From positions 496,001-560,000 of the forward strand of contig NZ_JAELVM010000003.1 of assembly GCF_016745235.1 (NCBI RefSeq): 64,000 nucleotides of DNA, in the 5' to 3' direction. A program made the position numbers and the translations under genes. Positions 25,328 to 34,703 of the stretch are shown here, in pieces; the stretch's first letter is position 1, and every line of letters starts with the position of its first letter. Below the pieces are notes generated by a model. It ran no database searches, was not told where the DNA came from, and worked only from the letters and a program-made list of their open reading frames with translations. The DNA is from Chryseobacterium endalhagicum (lineage in GTDB: Bacteria; Bacteroidota; Bacteroidia; Flavobacteriales; Weeksellaceae).

Positions 25328-25349
25328 TTATTCAAAAAAAAGGACCAGG

Positions 25350-25757
25350 TTAATCAACCAGATCCATTAAAGTTTTTCTCTCAAGAATATTCAGTGAGGC
25401 ATCCCGGACTTCAATCAGTACGTCATGCAGGCCGCAGTGGTCTTCATTGCAGTCTTCGCATTTTTCATAGAAGTTTAAACTTACGCATGGAAGCATCGCA
25501 ATGGGACCATTAACCAGACGGATAATTTTTGCGAGTTTCACATTTTCAGGGTTTTCCCGTAAGAAATAACCTCCTCCTTTTCCTTTTTTACTGTCAAGGA
25601 TGTCCGCTTTTTTCAGTTCCAGCAGAATATTTTCTAAAAACTTCAAAGGGATCTTCTTATGTTCCGCAATTTCGGATATAAGGACCGGGCCGTCATTCCT
25701 TTTCTCTACAAGGTATGAAAGCGCTTTGAAAGCATATTGGGATTTTTTTGAAAGCAT
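25350..25757 (-). CDS. Rrf2-family transcriptional regulator with cysteine cluster
   Basis: 135 residues from the ATG at 25757 (MLSKKSQYAFKALSYL); the frame upstream to 25868 has no family match. The winged helix covers LISEIAEHKKIPLKFLENILLELKKADILDSKKGKGGGYFL. A cysteine group follows (LPCVSLNFYEKCEDCNEDHC), in the region that binds an iron-sulfur cluster or senses thiol state in IscR/NsrR-type members. A promoter -7 element (TACTTTTG on the reverse strand, 25762-25769) lies just before the start. It probably controls the adjacent TauE gene. Confidence 0.92.
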   Translation of the reverse strand: MLSKKSQYAFKALSYLVEKRNDGPVLISEIAEHKKIPLKFLENILLELKKADILDSKKGKGGGYFLRENPENVKLAKIIRLVNGPIAMLPCVSLNFYEKCEDCNEDHCGLHDVLIEVRDASLNILERKTLMDLVD

Positions 25758-25840
25758 TACAGCAAAAGTAAGAAAATTGTTTGAAATAGATAAATGGAGG
25801 AAGCGAAATAGCTTTCTTTGCCTTTTTCCCATTAAATCCT

Positions 25841-25848
25841 TAAGTTTG
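25841..25848 (+). promoter_or_regulatory. -7 element placed directly before the DUF4268 gene
   Basis: TAAGTTTG lies only 5 bases before the ATG at 25854, so transcription should begin at or near the start codon, suggesting a leaderless mRNA. Confidence 0.5.
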
Positions 25849-25853
25849 TTCCT

Positions 25854-26282
25854 ATGTTCAGTAAACAAGAAGCACAGCAGTTAAAAAAGGAGTTTTGGAC
25901 GGCTTTTGGAAAATCATTTCCGAGAAAATGGCTCCTGTACGATACCAAGATCAAGGACATGTCATTTAAATTTCATGCCGACAATAAAAAAGCAGAGGTC
26001 TCCCTTGATATTGAAATGAAGGATGAGATTTTCCGGAATGCTTATTATGAAAAGATCTGGTCACTGGAAGATATCCTGAAAGATTTTATTGGAGATTTTC
26101 AAAAGGAAGAATATTTTACGCTGGACAACGGAAAAATGATCAGCAGGATCTGGGTTGAGAAACATGGTGTTTCCGTATTCAATAAAAATACATGGCAGGA
26201 AACTTTCGAATTTTTCCGGGAAAAAATGGATGGCTTTGAGAGATTTTATTATGAATACGAGGATTTTATCAAGGATGTATAG
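25854..26282 (+). CDS. DUF4268 domain protein
   Basis: 142 residues, soluble, no signal. The sequence (KKEFWTAFGKSFPRKWLLYDTKIKDMSFKFHADNKKAEVSLDI...FYYEYEDFIKDV) matches the DUF4268 family, which also occurs as the C-terminal part of larger DNA-associated proteins; the function is unknown. It is transcribed divergently from the Rrf2 gene. Confidence 0.85.
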   Translation: MFSKQEAQQLKKEFWTAFGKSFPRKWLLYDTKIKDMSFKFHADNKKAEVSLDIEMKDEIFRNAYYEKIWSLEDILKDFIGDFQKEEYFTLDNGKMISRIWVEKHGVSVFNKNTWQETFEFFREKMDGFERFYYEYEDFIKDV

Positions 26283-26552
26283 GAAAATAATTCTTTTCAG
26301 AACAAAAAAATCTCCGGAAGAACGTTATATGTGATTCAAATAAAACATCATCGGAAGTTTTTTTAGTCATCACAAAGATTGAGTTTAACATTATTGTCTC
26401 TTTTTAAGATTTTAAAACCCCTTCAAAAAGGCTCTATATCTCTTTTTTAAGGATTTCGTGATTTTTTTTCTAAAAATTCATGTTAAAAATTTCAAATATT
26501 ATTCTTTAATTCTCTGATTTTAAATATATTTGAACCTATAAAAAACATCCCC
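26283..26552. other. Gene-free AT-rich region before the small ORF
   Basis: No gene is seen. TATATTTG at 26525-26532 is a good -7 element and would drive the small ORF that starts 20 bases later. The motif CCGGAAGAACG / CGGAAG occurs at about 26313 and 26353 without clear meaning. Confidence 0.4.
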
Positions 26553-26663
26553 ATGAAAATTGAGTATAGAAATGAGAGTTTTAAGCTCGTGGACAGCATC
26601 CATGCCTATGGGAAAAAATACAAATGGTACGTCATACAGACAACCAGAATAAAGACCAGATAA
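26553..26663 (+). CDS. Possible small protein, 36 residues
   Basis: An ATG 20 bases after a good -7 element (26525-26532) opens a 36-codon frame: MKIEYRNESFKLVDS followed by a basic, aromatic segment (GKKYKWYVIQTTRIKTR). It is positively charged at the end and has no signal. I recognise no family. It could also be a chance frame in a leader region for the next gene. Confidence 0.4.
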   Translation: MKIEYRNESFKLVDSIHAYGKKYKWYVIQTTRIKTR

Positions 26664-26900
26664 CTTCATGCAGCGGATAAAAAACTCCGCCTGGGATACC
26701 TGCATGATACACTACCGAATTTCTACCGAACTATAAAAAAACGGCCTTAAATTTCAGAATGAATACTTCTGGAAAAGTTTCTGCGTAAAAAACGCATGAA
26801 ATTCCCAAAGCCAACTTAACCAATTAAAGATAATTCCATCTAAAGGGTGGAGGTTTTCAGGGTTTGTAAGATAACCCCGATTCCCTTTGATATAAACACG

Positions 26901-27572
26901 ATGAAAACACTAACATTAAACGAACTAAGCATGAGAAAAGTATACAAAAACATTTTTGGAGAAGTGATTTCAAAAGCAAAAGCTGAGAAACTGGATGATT
27001 ATCATCTTTATTATTATGAAAAGGATTCTGATGTACTGAAAGAGATTGAATTTCTCTCAGAAGATGAGATCTACAGCATCAACTACTATATCAGTGATGA
27101 TGAAAATGAGCAGCAGATTGTAAATTATCTGAAAGAAAAATCTGATCTTTTCGATATTGAAAAGAGAGAATCTGCAGGAAATTTCATTATTGCGACCAAC
27201 AAAATGTATTCGCTGGCTGTAGAGGATAAACCATTGATTTCAAAAACGGTTTTTTATCAGGATGATCCGGAAAACTTCATCTGCTCCCAGATTCTTGATA
27301 ACGAAACCCTTCAACCGATTCCGGAAAGAACCACAAAATGCTGGTACACTACTGATGAAAACGGCGAAAAATATGCAGCCATAGAATTCAGCTACCAGGA
27401 AGACGGAAAACTTGAACTGGCCATCGACAAAACCCCTAATCCTGAGAATGATCTGGATTGGGAGCACTACGAATACTCCACTTTCAAGAATCTCCAGAAT
27501 CAGATTGATGCGGATATAAGCTATTATAAAACAGCGGCTTTGCTTCCAAAAACAGCTGATAAAGAACACTAA
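26901..27572 (+). CDS. Hypothetical acidic protein
   Basis: 223 residues from the ATG at 26901 (MKTLTLNELSMRKVYK); an earlier ATG at 26847 would add a non-typical stretch. It is soluble and acidic, with alternating strands and many Asp/Glu/Tyr (YHLYYYEKDSDVLKEIEFLSEDEIYSINYYISDDENEQQ). I do not recognise the family. It stands alone and ends at a strong terminator. Confidence 0.7.
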   Translation: MKTLTLNELSMRKVYKNIFGEVISKAKAEKLDDYHLYYYEKDSDVLKEIEFLSEDEIYSINYYISDDENEQQIVNYLKEKSDLFDIEKRESAGNFIIATNKMYSLAVEDKPLISKTVFYQDDPENFICSQILDNETLQPIPERTTKCWYTTDENGEKYAAIEFSYQEDGKLELAIDKTPNPENDLDWEHYEYSTFKNLQNQIDADISYYKTAALLPKTADKEH

Positions 27573-27600
27573 AAAATCTTACACAAAAATATCAGAATAA

Positions 27601-27650
27601 AATGCCGGGTTTAAGAGCTTCAACACTTTTAAACCCGGCATTATTATTTA
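27601..27650 (+). terminator. Strong terminator after the acidic hypothetical gene
   Basis: AATGCCGGGTTTAAGAG pairs with CTTTTAAACCCGGCATT (one G-T pair), followed by ATTATTT. Confidence 0.9.
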
Positions 27651-27711
27651 TTATTAACATTCAATGACGTAATAAATCTGCTGTACCGGCTGTTATACTA
27701 TTAAAAGACAT

Positions 27712-28947
27712 ATGAAAAAAAATCTCTTACTTATTTTTGTCTATGCTGCTTTAACATCCTGTAACTCATTAAAAGTCAAACCTATTCAGCCCCATATAAA
27801 AGATTCGCTGAATACAGAAATAAACGCTTTATACCAGCAGGGAATTTTCAACGGGTTTGCTGTTTCCATCGTTGATGATACCTCAACGCTCTATCAGCAG
27901 GGATTTGGTTTTTCAGAAACAAAAAGTAAAAAAGCCTACACCAATCATACTCTTCAGAATATCGCTTCTGTCTCTAAAACATTTGTTGGAATTGCCCTTC
28001 TGAAGGCTCAGGAACTTGGAAAATTCCATTTGGATGATCCCATTCAAAAGTATCTGCCCTTCAAAGTGGCCAATCCCAATTTTCCACAGACTCCTATTAC
28101 CATCCGCCAGCTGGCAGCGCATACTTCTTCAATTACCGACAATGAATTTTATCTGTCCAAAACCTATTATCTGAAACCGGATCAAAATCTGGCCGGTGCT
28201 AAGCTTAATTTTGATGATGAACAGGTTTTTAACCCTTCCGGTTCCATTATTTCTATGGCTTCATTTTTAGAAAATGTCCTTACAGAAAACGGAAAATGGA
28301 ACAAAAACAGTTTTTCAGCCCATAAGCCCGGAACTATTTACGAATATTCCAACGTAGGAACCACGCTCGCTGCTTTTATTATAGAACAGGCCACAGGACA
28401 GAGTTTCAGTGATTTTACAAAACAATATATTCTGAAACCTTTAAAAATGAATGACTCAGGGTGGAAATTTGAAGAAATTAATTTTTCAGCGTTTTCCCGT
28501 CTTTATGAAAATCCTCAAACCGTCCTTCCCTATTACCATTCCATAACGTATCCGGATGGAGGCCTGATCACCAATATCAATGATCTGAGCAAGTATTTAG
28601 CTGAACTGATGAAAGGGTATAACGGCAAAGGAACTTTACTAACCTCGGAAAGCTATAAAGAATATTTTAAACCACAGCTTGCTGCCAAGAATTTTACTGA
28701 AAGAAATGAGCAGAATCCCTACAGTGAATCCTACAATACAGGAGCTTTTATCGGATATGGTTATACCGGATTTATAGGCCACACGGGAGGAGATCCGGGC
28801 GTGATGTCCATCATGTTTTTTGATCCGAAGAATAATCTGGGGCGGATTATGGTTTTTAATACCAATTTTTCAGATAAAAAAGGAAATGATGTCTTTTATG
28901 GGATATGGAATGTGCTTGAGAAATACCAGGGTAAGCTTAGTAAATAA
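27712..28947 (+). CDS. Lipoprotein serine hydrolase (beta-lactamase-like family)
   Basis: 411 residues with a lipoprotein signal (MKKNLLLIFVYAALTSC, Cys17). PF00144 fold: SxxK is S86-K89 (IASVSKTF), YxN is in YEYSNVG, and the third motif is HTGGDPG near residue 363. It resembles exported esterase/D-peptidase-like members; real beta-lactam hydrolysis is not implied. It is distinct from the serine hydrolase at 6.2 kb and stands alone between terminators. Confidence 0.88.
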   Translation: MKKNLLLIFVYAALTSCNSLKVKPIQPHIKDSLNTEINALYQQGIFNGFAVSIVDDTSTLYQQGFGFSETKSKKAYTNHTLQNIASVSKTFVGIALLKAQELGKFHLDDPIQKYLPFKVANPNFPQTPITIRQLAAHTSSITDNEFYLSKTYYLKPDQNLAGAKLNFDDEQVFNPSGSIISMASFLENVLTENGKWNKNSFSAHKPGTIYEYSNVGTTLAAFIIEQATGQSFSDFTKQYILKPLKMNDSGWKFEEINFSAFSRLYENPQTVLPYYHSITYPDGGLITNINDLSKYLAELMKGYNGKGTLLTSESYKEYFKPQLAAKNFTERNEQNPYSESYNTGAFIGYGYTGFIGHTGGDPGVMSIMFFDPKNNLGRIMVFNTNFSDKKGNDVFYGIWNVLEKYQGKLSK

Positions 28948-29049
28948 GCTGCTTTTATTTTTTATCGCAAAGTAAGACAAAGATTTGTTATGTGATGAAA
29001 ATTTTAAGCTAAACAATGGCGCTGACGCTTATCAGAGAAATACAATGAC

Positions 29050-29080
29050 AAAAAAAGAGGCTGTTGAAACAGCCTCTTTG
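29050..29080 (-). terminator. Terminator of the gldF-gldG operon
   Basis: GAGGCTGTT and AACAGCCTC pair around a short loop (29057-29077). Read leftwards it is followed by seven T, 3 bases after the gldG stop. Confidence 0.85.
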
Positions 29081-29082
29081 TA

Positions 29083-30753
29083 TTATCCAAACTTCCTTTT
29101 CCTCATCCAGAAGAACAATCCTCCCAGCAGTCCGATTACTGCCAAAGGAAGCAGGAGGTTAAGCCACTGCCAGTTTGTTTTTTCTTCTGTGATTCGGTTT
29201 CTGTCGAGAAGTCTTTCTTCAATATTTCTGTTTCGGAGCGCCATCAGGTTGCTGTCGTCCAGAAGATAATCCAGGGCATTTCTCAGAAACTGTTCGTTTC
29301 CAAATTCCTGGTTGGTCAGGCGGTCAATTCCCATCGGAAGCGGCTCGCCTTTGTGTATTTTATTTCTTCCGACATCTCCGTCAGCAATCACGATCATTTT
29401 ATTTTCAGGGCTCTGGTTTTTGAAACCGGGATAGCCTTTTCTTTCAATTCTTGATGCGTAAGCAGAGTTAAATTTCCCTTCCAGTGCCACGGCAAAGATT
29501 TTTGGTGTGCTTGGTTTTTCCATCTGTCCAAGACTGTCCACACTGGCAATTTCTTTCAGATCCACATAGTTCGGAACCTGCTTCAGAAGGGTTCTTTCAC
29601 TGGATTCAAAAAGAACATTGGTTTTAATATTTTTTCTTCCGCCCAAAGTATCAATAGACGTCGGGAATTCAAATTTTACCGGATTGATATTTTTCGTAAT
29701 GGGGTTATCATTTTCAGCAATTCCCAATGGAAAGTACGGCCATGGCAGACTCGTATACTGCGGATTCCCTCCTACTTCACCGGTTACCAGTTTCAGCAGG
29801 GCAAATTTCTTCACATCCTTTACCAGCGCAGGATTGATCCTGATTCCGTAATTGAAAAAGAAATCTGTCATATTGATATCTACAGGGAAAGGCATCACTT
29901 TCTGAGACCTTGTCAGCGTATCCATTTCAGCGTTCACGGCATCGATCATCCAAAGTGTTTTTCCGCCGTTCATAATAAACTGGTCAAGGATCACTTTTTC
30001 GTTATCTGTAAATGCTTTTCTAGGTTTTGCAATCACCAAAGCACTCATCTGCTTCAGCAAAGGAAGATCTTCCAAAGTAAGCTCTGTCTGGTTTTTCGGA
30101 ATCACAGGACCGGCATCATAATTTTCCATGGCCAGCTGCATAAATCCGTGGAATTCTTCAGGGCTCAGTTCATCATGATTCACCAGAATTCCTACTTTCT
30201 TTCTTCTGTCGGCTGCAATATTTTTGATATTGGAAACAAGGCTGTATTCCAGACCTTCTATCGATCTTGTGAGCTGCTGATCTGCATCTATTCCGGCCTG
30301 CTGTACCACCAAAGGTATAGAAACTCCCCTTTTGTCATACTTTATAACCGCATAAGGAAAAAGGGTGATCTGTGAAATTTTTCCGTCTTTGATATCAGGA
30401 AGAACCGAAGGCTGCATTCCCATAGCCATCAGCGTGTCCTGAGACATTTTGGTTTTAATAGGATCTATGAATTTAAAATCGATCTTCGGATTGATCTTTC
30501 TGAATTCTTCCAGCATAAATTTGGTTTCATTCTGAAGCTGTTTAAAGCTGGCCGGAAAATCACCTTCAAGGTAAACATCTACGGTAAGCGGCTTTTTCAC
30601 AGACTCCAGTACTTTTACCGTGCTTTCAGAAAGCGTATATCTTTTTTCTTTCGTTAAATCTAATCTGATTCCGGAATACGTAAGCAGGATTACCAAAGGA
30701 ACCACTGCGATTAAGAAAATTCCCAACGGAGATTTTATATTGAACTTCTTCAT
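29083..30753 (-). CDS. gldG: Gliding motility ABC transporter component GldG
   Basis: Auxiliary periplasmic-domain subunit that works with GldF and the ATPase GldA (not in this window) and is needed for gliding in Flavobacterium. I start at 30753 (MKKFNIKSPLGIF), giving 556 residues; the longer frame would overlap gldF. It has one N-terminal membrane helix (LGIFLIAVVPLVILLTYSG), a large soluble domain (LDLTKEKRYTLSESTVKVLESVKKPLTVDVYLEG is the family opening), and a C-terminal membrane helix (WLNLLLPLAVIGLLGGLFFWMRKRKFG). The gap to gldF is 4 bases. Confidence 0.94.
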   Translation of the reverse strand: MKKFNIKSPLGIFLIAVVPLVILLTYSGIRLDLTKEKRYTLSESTVKVLESVKKPLTVDVYLEGDFPASFKQLQNETKFMLEEFRKINPKIDFKFIDPIKTKMSQDTLMAMGMQPSVLPDIKDGKISQITLFPYAVIKYDKRGVSIPLVVQQAGIDADQQLTRSIEGLEYSLVSNIKNIAADRRKKVGILVNHDELSPEEFHGFMQLAMENYDAGPVIPKNQTELTLEDLPLLKQMSALVIAKPRKAFTDNEKVILDQFIMNGGKTLWMIDAVNAEMDTLTRSQKVMPFPVDINMTDFFFNYGIRINPALVKDVKKFALLKLVTGEVGGNPQYTSLPWPYFPLGIAENDNPITKNINPVKFEFPTSIDTLGGRKNIKTNVLFESSERTLLKQVPNYVDLKEIASVDSLGQMEKPSTPKIFAVALEGKFNSAYASRIERKGYPGFKNQSPENKMIVIADGDVGRNKIHKGEPLPMGIDRLTNQEFGNEQFLRNALDYLLDDSNLMALRNRNIEERLLDRNRITEEKTNWQWLNLLLPLAVIGLLGGLFFWMRKRKFG

Positions 30754-30757
30754 GATG

Positions 30758-31486
30758 CTACTTCTTTTTGGTGATAAAATGGTTGGACAATAATAACGTT
30801 GCACCAATGATCAGGATAAAATAAGCTACATCCTTAAAATCGATAAGTCCTCTTGTAAAGCCCAGGAAATGCTGGTAGAATCCTATATTCTGAAGGATAA
30901 AATCTGCCCCGCCCAACAATTTATAGCTGGCCAGCTGCTCTATTCCGAAGTACATGATGAAACACATGAAAACGCCCAGCAAATAAGCCATGATCTGGTT
31001 CTGCGACAATGAAGAAGCCAGAATTCCTACTCCTGCAAAAGCTGCAATCAGCATAATCAACCCGATATAACTTCCGAAGGTCATCCCAAAATCAATATTC
31101 CCGGCAGGAACACCAAGTACATAAATGGTATAAAGATAAATCAGTGATGGAATAAGACATAAAACTCCAACGATCCACACTGAAAGGAATTTCCCTGTCA
31201 CGAGTTCTGAAACTTTTAACGGCTGTGAAAAAAGCCAGTTCAGGGTCCCCGTCTGCTGCTCTTCTGCAAAGGTTTTCATAGAAAGTGCAGGAATAATAAA
31301 CATCAGCAGCCATGGAACGAGTACGAAATAGCTCTGTAAAGAAGCCATTCCGATATCGAAAATATTGGAATCATTTTCGAAAAAAAACAGGAAAAGAGCG
31401 GTTATCAGACTGAATGCTGCGATGATCACCCAAGCGCTCCAGTTTCCAAAGTAACTCCAAAGTTCCTTTTTTAAAATTGCAATCAT
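30758..31486 (-). CDS. gldF: Gliding motility ABC transporter permease GldF
   Basis: 242 residues with six membrane helices (ABC-2 type). It begins MIAILKKELWSYFGNWSAWVIIAAFSLITALFLFFF and contains TFAEEQQTGTLNWLFSQPLKVSELVTGKFLSVWIV, the conserved ABC-2 segment of GldF. It pairs with gldG immediately downstream. Confidence 0.95.
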   Translation of the reverse strand: MIAILKKELWSYFGNWSAWVIIAAFSLITALFLFFFENDSNIFDIGMASLQSYFVLVPWLLMFIIPALSMKTFAEEQQTGTLNWLFSQPLKVSELVTGKFLSVWIVGVLCLIPSLIYLYTIYVLGVPAGNIDFGMTFGSYIGLIMLIAAFAGVGILASSLSQNQIMAYLLGVFMCFIMYFGIEQLASYKLLGGADFILQNIGFYQHFLGFTRGLIDFKDVAYFILIIGATLLLSNHFITKKK

Positions 31487-31546
31487 AGTTTTTTTGTAAA
31501 ATGTAAAAAGTAAAATGTATTTATGTAAATATCCTACTTAGAACAA

Positions 31547-32098
31547 TTATTTGTTTTTTTTATTCTTATTAACGAGTTTAACGGTCATCATGATCAGAAA
31601 TACAAGAACGAAAAATCCGGCGATTAATTGCCACCAGTACTCAATGACCGATGATTTCAGAATTACGGTGAAAACAACGAGAAACAGAAGGAATGTCGCA
31701 ATTTCGTTAGCCTGTCTCAGCTTGATATTGGGTGTTTCTATGGTATTGCCGTTCAGTTCTTTTAATTTCAATACTTTTTTCCAGCACCAGTAATGATATA
31801 CCGCAAGGCCGATCAGAAAGGTAAGTTTAACGTGGAACCACGGCATTTTCATCAGTCCGGTATTCAGAAAGATCATGACAATTCCGCAAACCGCCATAAT
31901 CACTCCTGCCGGAACCGTAATAATATTCCAAAGCCTCCGGGCCATGAAAGTATACTGTTCTCTCAGGATCTTCTTTTTCTCTTCTGCAAATTCATCGGTA
32001 TCCTTGTAGTAAACGAAAATTCTTACGAGATAAAAAATTCCCGCAAAATAGCTTACCATAAAGATAATATGCAGTGCTTTGATTATTGTGTAAAGCAT
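31547..32098 (-). CDS. hemJ: Protoporphyrinogen IX oxidase HemJ
   Basis: Membrane enzyme that oxidises protoporphyrinogen IX in haem synthesis. The 183 residues have four or five helices. The residues essential in characterised HemJ are present: H10 (YTIIKALHIIFMVSYFAG) and K91 in the WFHVKL motif (86-91). RRLWNIITVPAG and LAVYHYWCWKK also match. A promoter -7 element (TATATTTG on the reverse strand, 32114-32121) precedes it. It could be annotated only as a CopD-family protein, but HemJ is the better call. Confidence 0.88.
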   Translation of the reverse strand: MLYTIIKALHIIFMVSYFAGIFYLVRIFVYYKDTDEFAEEKKKILREQYTFMARRLWNIITVPAGVIMAVCGIVMIFLNTGLMKMPWFHVKLTFLIGLAVYHYWCWKKVLKLKELNGNTIETPNIKLRQANEIATFLLFLVVFTVILKSSVIEYWWQLIAGFFVLVFLIMMTVKLVNKNKKNK

Positions 32099-32281
32099 TT
32101 TTTAAAATAATGGCAAATATAATGTTAATAACAAAAATATCTGATAGAAATAATGATAAAAATGCTTCGGCTGCGTTCTGCGTGACCTCAATTGTGCTGA
32201 CATTTTTCATTCTGTTAAAATCCAAACGTAAGAATCGGGTCATGCTGATCGAAATCGAAGCATTTGTATTTTGTTTTTTAC

Positions 32282-33478
32282 TTAAGAAATCACACCCAGC
32301 TCTTTTCCTACTTTCTCAAAAGCAGCAATAGCTTTATCAAGGTGGGCTCTGGTATGGGCAGCGGAAAGCTGCACTCTGATCCTTGCTTTTCCTTTCGGTA
32401 CTACAGGATAGAAGAATCCGATTACGTAAATGCCTTCATCCATAAGCTTTTCGGCCATTTTCTGGGCAAGAGGTGCATCGTAAAGCATCACCGGAACAAT
32501 GGCAGCATCACCTTCAGGAATATCGAATCCTTTGGCAACCATTTCTGTTCTGAAATATTCTGCATTTTCCATTACCTGATCACGAAGTGAAGTATCCTCA
32601 GAGATCATATCCAGAACTTTCAAAGCAGCTCCCACGATCCCAGGCGCCAGTGAATTTGAGAATAAATACGGACGGGAACGCTGTCTCAGCATATCGATAA
32701 TCTCTTTTTTACCGGAAGTAAATCCTCCCAAAGCACCTCCTAAAGCTTTTCCTAATGTAGAGGTGATGATGTCTACTCTTCCCATCACTTCATTCGCTTC
32801 ATGGGTTCCACGGCCTGTTTTCCCGATGAAACCTGTCGCGTGTGAATCATCAACCATCACTAAAGCATTGTATTTATCTGCAAGGTCGCATACGCCTTTC
32901 AGGTCGGCAACAATACCATCCATAGAGAAAACCCCGTCGGTAACGATGATCTTGAAACGGTGATTCTTTTCGGAAGCCGCAATCAACTGAGCCTCCAGAT
33001 CAGCCATATTATTATTTTTATAACGGTATCTCGCTGATTTACATAAACGTACCCCGTCAATAATGGAAGCATGGTTCAGTTCGTCTGAAATAATTGCGTC
33101 TTCTTCTGTAAATAAAGGCTCAAAAACTCCTCCGTTGGCATCAAAACAGGCGGCATACAGAATAGTGTCTTCAAGGCCCAGAAAATCTGCAATCTTTTTC
33201 TCCAACTGCTTGTGAATATCCTGAGTTCCGCAGATAAAACGTACGGAAGACATTCCATAACCATGAGATTCTATCATATCCTGAGAGGCTTTCATCACCT
33301 CAGAATTGTTGGATAAACCCAGATAGTTATTCGCACAGAAGTTTAAAAGCTTCTTTCCGTTGGCTTCAATTTCTGCACTCTGCTGAGAAGTGATGATTCT
33401 TTCTCTTTTGTAAAGACCGTCATTTTCAATGTTTTGCAGTTCATTCTGTAAATGTTGAAGATATTTTTCAGAGATCAT
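32282..33478 (-). CDS. kbl: Glycine C-acetyltransferase (2-amino-3-ketobutyrate CoA ligase)
   Basis: PLP enzyme that cleaves 2-amino-3-oxobutanoate with CoA to glycine and acetyl-CoA in threonine breakdown. The 398 residues match the family. The PLP lysine is K244 ([13 protein letters not shown]); others are [19 protein letters not shown] (209-227), [21 protein letters not shown] (73-93) and [14 protein letters not shown]. The close relatives BioF and the serine-palmitoyltransferase group share the fold, but the length and motifs favour Kbl. No threonine dehydrogenase gene is adjacent. It is divergent from the cupin gene. Confidence 0.93.
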   Translation of the reverse strand: MISEKYLQHLQNELQNIENDGLYKRERIITSQQSAEIEANGKKLLNFCANNYLGLSNNSEVMKASQDMIESHGYGMSSVRFICGTQDIHKQLEKKIADFLGLEDTILYAACFDANGGVFEPLFTEEDAIISDELNHASIIDGVRLCKSARYRYKNNNMADLEAQLIAASEKNHRFKIIVTDGVFSMDGIVADLKGVCDLADKYNALVMVDDSHATGFIGKTGRGTHEANEVMGRVDIITSTLGKALGGALGGFTSGKKEIIDMLRQRSRPYLFSNSLAPGIVGAALKVLDMISEDTSLRDQVMENAEYFRTEMVAKGFDIPEGDAAIVPVMLYDAPLAQKMAEKLMDEGIYVIGFFYPVVPKGKARIRVQLSAAHTRAHLDKAIAAFEKVGKELGVIS

Positions 33479-33585
33479 TTTTTAGTAATTTTTTAGATGT
33501 GCTAATTTAATAAAAAGGCTTTAAACTATCAGCTTTTATCCGTTTAATTCTAAAAATGAAGATCAATTTCAGTTTTAACACAATT

Positions 33586-33620
33586 AGTCTACTAATTTAG
33601 TAGGATAATAGTTATATTTG
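33586..33620 (+). promoter_or_regulatory. Promoter with 7-1-7 palindrome for the cupin gene
   Basis: CTACTAA-T-TTAGTAG (33589-33603) is a perfect 15-base palindrome. The -7 element TATATTTG lies at 33613-33620, and the expected -33 position falls within the palindrome. The flanks TTAGT and GATAATA are shared with the site before the TauE gene (25301-25327). Confidence 0.7.
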
Positions 33621-33638
33621 TTCCATAAATTCAGGAAT

Positions 33639-34517
33639 ATGAAACTGACTCCGATAAAAAAAGTAAATACGATAAGTTCCCGAAGCTTTATAAAAAACCA
33701 TATGAAGCCGCGTCTTCCCATCATTATGGAAGATTTTATCGACCCGGAAAGTCCTGCTTTTAAAAAGTGGAATTATGAGTATTTCAAGAAAATTGCAGGG
33801 GACCACAGGGTCAATATTTACGGAAGTGAACTGGAATCTCTGGACCGGGTGGCGAGCAGTCCCATCGGGCAGACTACCTTTTCGGAATATCTGGATCTGA
33901 TCAGCACGACGCCTACAGAGCACAGGCTTTTTTTGTTTAATTTACTCAATATCAGACCGGAACTCAAAGATGACATTCAGTATAATGACGTCACTAACGG
34001 GAAGATTTTAAAATGGCTGCCTTTCATGTTCTTCGGCGGTGAAGGCTCCATTACCAGAAACCACATCGATATTGATATGTCCCATGTTTTTCTCACCCAG
34101 TTTCACGGGATCAAGAGAATATGGCTTTTTCCGTGGGAACAGTCGGATCTGATGTACAAACTGCCTTATAACTTCCACAGCCTCCCGAATATCAAAGATC
34201 CTGATTACAGAGAATTCCCTGCCCTCCTCTATCTGAACGGCTATGAAGCGGTATTGCAGCCTGGGGAAACGCTGTACATTCCTTCCGGCTGGTGGCATTA
34301 TATTCAATATGAAACTGAAGGATATTCTATTTCCATCAGAGCACTTCCGTCAAATCTCCTGGAAAAATGGCGGGGTTTCAAAAATATGGTCGTCACCCGG
34401 AATTTTGACAATATCATGCGCCGGATTTTTAAAGAAAAGTGGTTCAGGTATAAGGTAAAAACGGCCCGTAAAAGAGCTGCCAAAGCTGCCAGAAGGCACA
34501 AAAGTTTTTTGATCTGA
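33639..34517 (+). CDS. Cupin-like (JmjC-type) Fe(II)/2-oxoglutarate oxygenase
   Basis: 292 residues from the ATG at 33639 (MKLTPIKKVNTISS). Cupin_8 family, related to JmjC hydroxylases. Likely metal ligands are the HxD in TRNHIDIDMSHVF and the distal histidine in GETLYIPSGWWHYIQYE; the lysine/tyrosine that holds 2-oxoglutarate is plausible in MSHVFLTQFHGIKRIWLFPW. Bacterial relatives hydroxylate proteins or ribosomal components, but the substrate is unknown. The C-terminus is strongly basic (KTARKRAAKAARRHK). Its promoter carries the palindrome shared with the TauE gene. Confidence 0.85.
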   Translation: MKLTPIKKVNTISSRSFIKNHMKPRLPIIMEDFIDPESPAFKKWNYEYFKKIAGDHRVNIYGSELESLDRVASSPIGQTTFSEYLDLISTTPTEHRLFLFNLLNIRPELKDDIQYNDVTNGKILKWLPFMFFGGEGSITRNHIDIDMSHVFLTQFHGIKRIWLFPWEQSDLMYKLPYNFHSLPNIKDPDYREFPALLYLNGYEAVLQPGETLYIPSGWWHYIQYETEGYSISIRALPSNLLEKWRGFKNMVVTRNFDNIMRRIFKEKWFRYKVKTARKRAAKAARRHKSFLI

Positions 34518-34652
34518 AATTCTTCAACATATATTTAACCTTAAAATCATTTCAACTATGGAATTACTATATGCCATAACCTCTGCAGAACGTTCTCTGC
34601 ATTCTTTCTATCCTCTTTTTTATCATCTTTCTTATTGATGATACTCCTGAAA

Positions 34653-34690
34653 ATAACAAAAACGGACCTGCGGCCCGTTTTTGTTATCCT
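34653..34690. terminator. Bidirectional terminator between the cupin gene and the first M1 peptidase
   Basis: ATAACAAAAACGG pairs perfectly with CCGTTTTTGTTAT. The A/T-rich ends allow termination on both strands of this convergent pair. A 26-codon frame starting at 34558 (MELLYAITSAERS) lies just upstream of it but has no support. Confidence 0.8.
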
Positions 34691-34703
34691 ATTCGAAGTA
34701 TTT

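Noticed and set aside
34558-34638. 26-codon frame before the bidirectional terminator
   Set aside because: No promoter element or conservation evidence; it overlaps the approach to the terminator.
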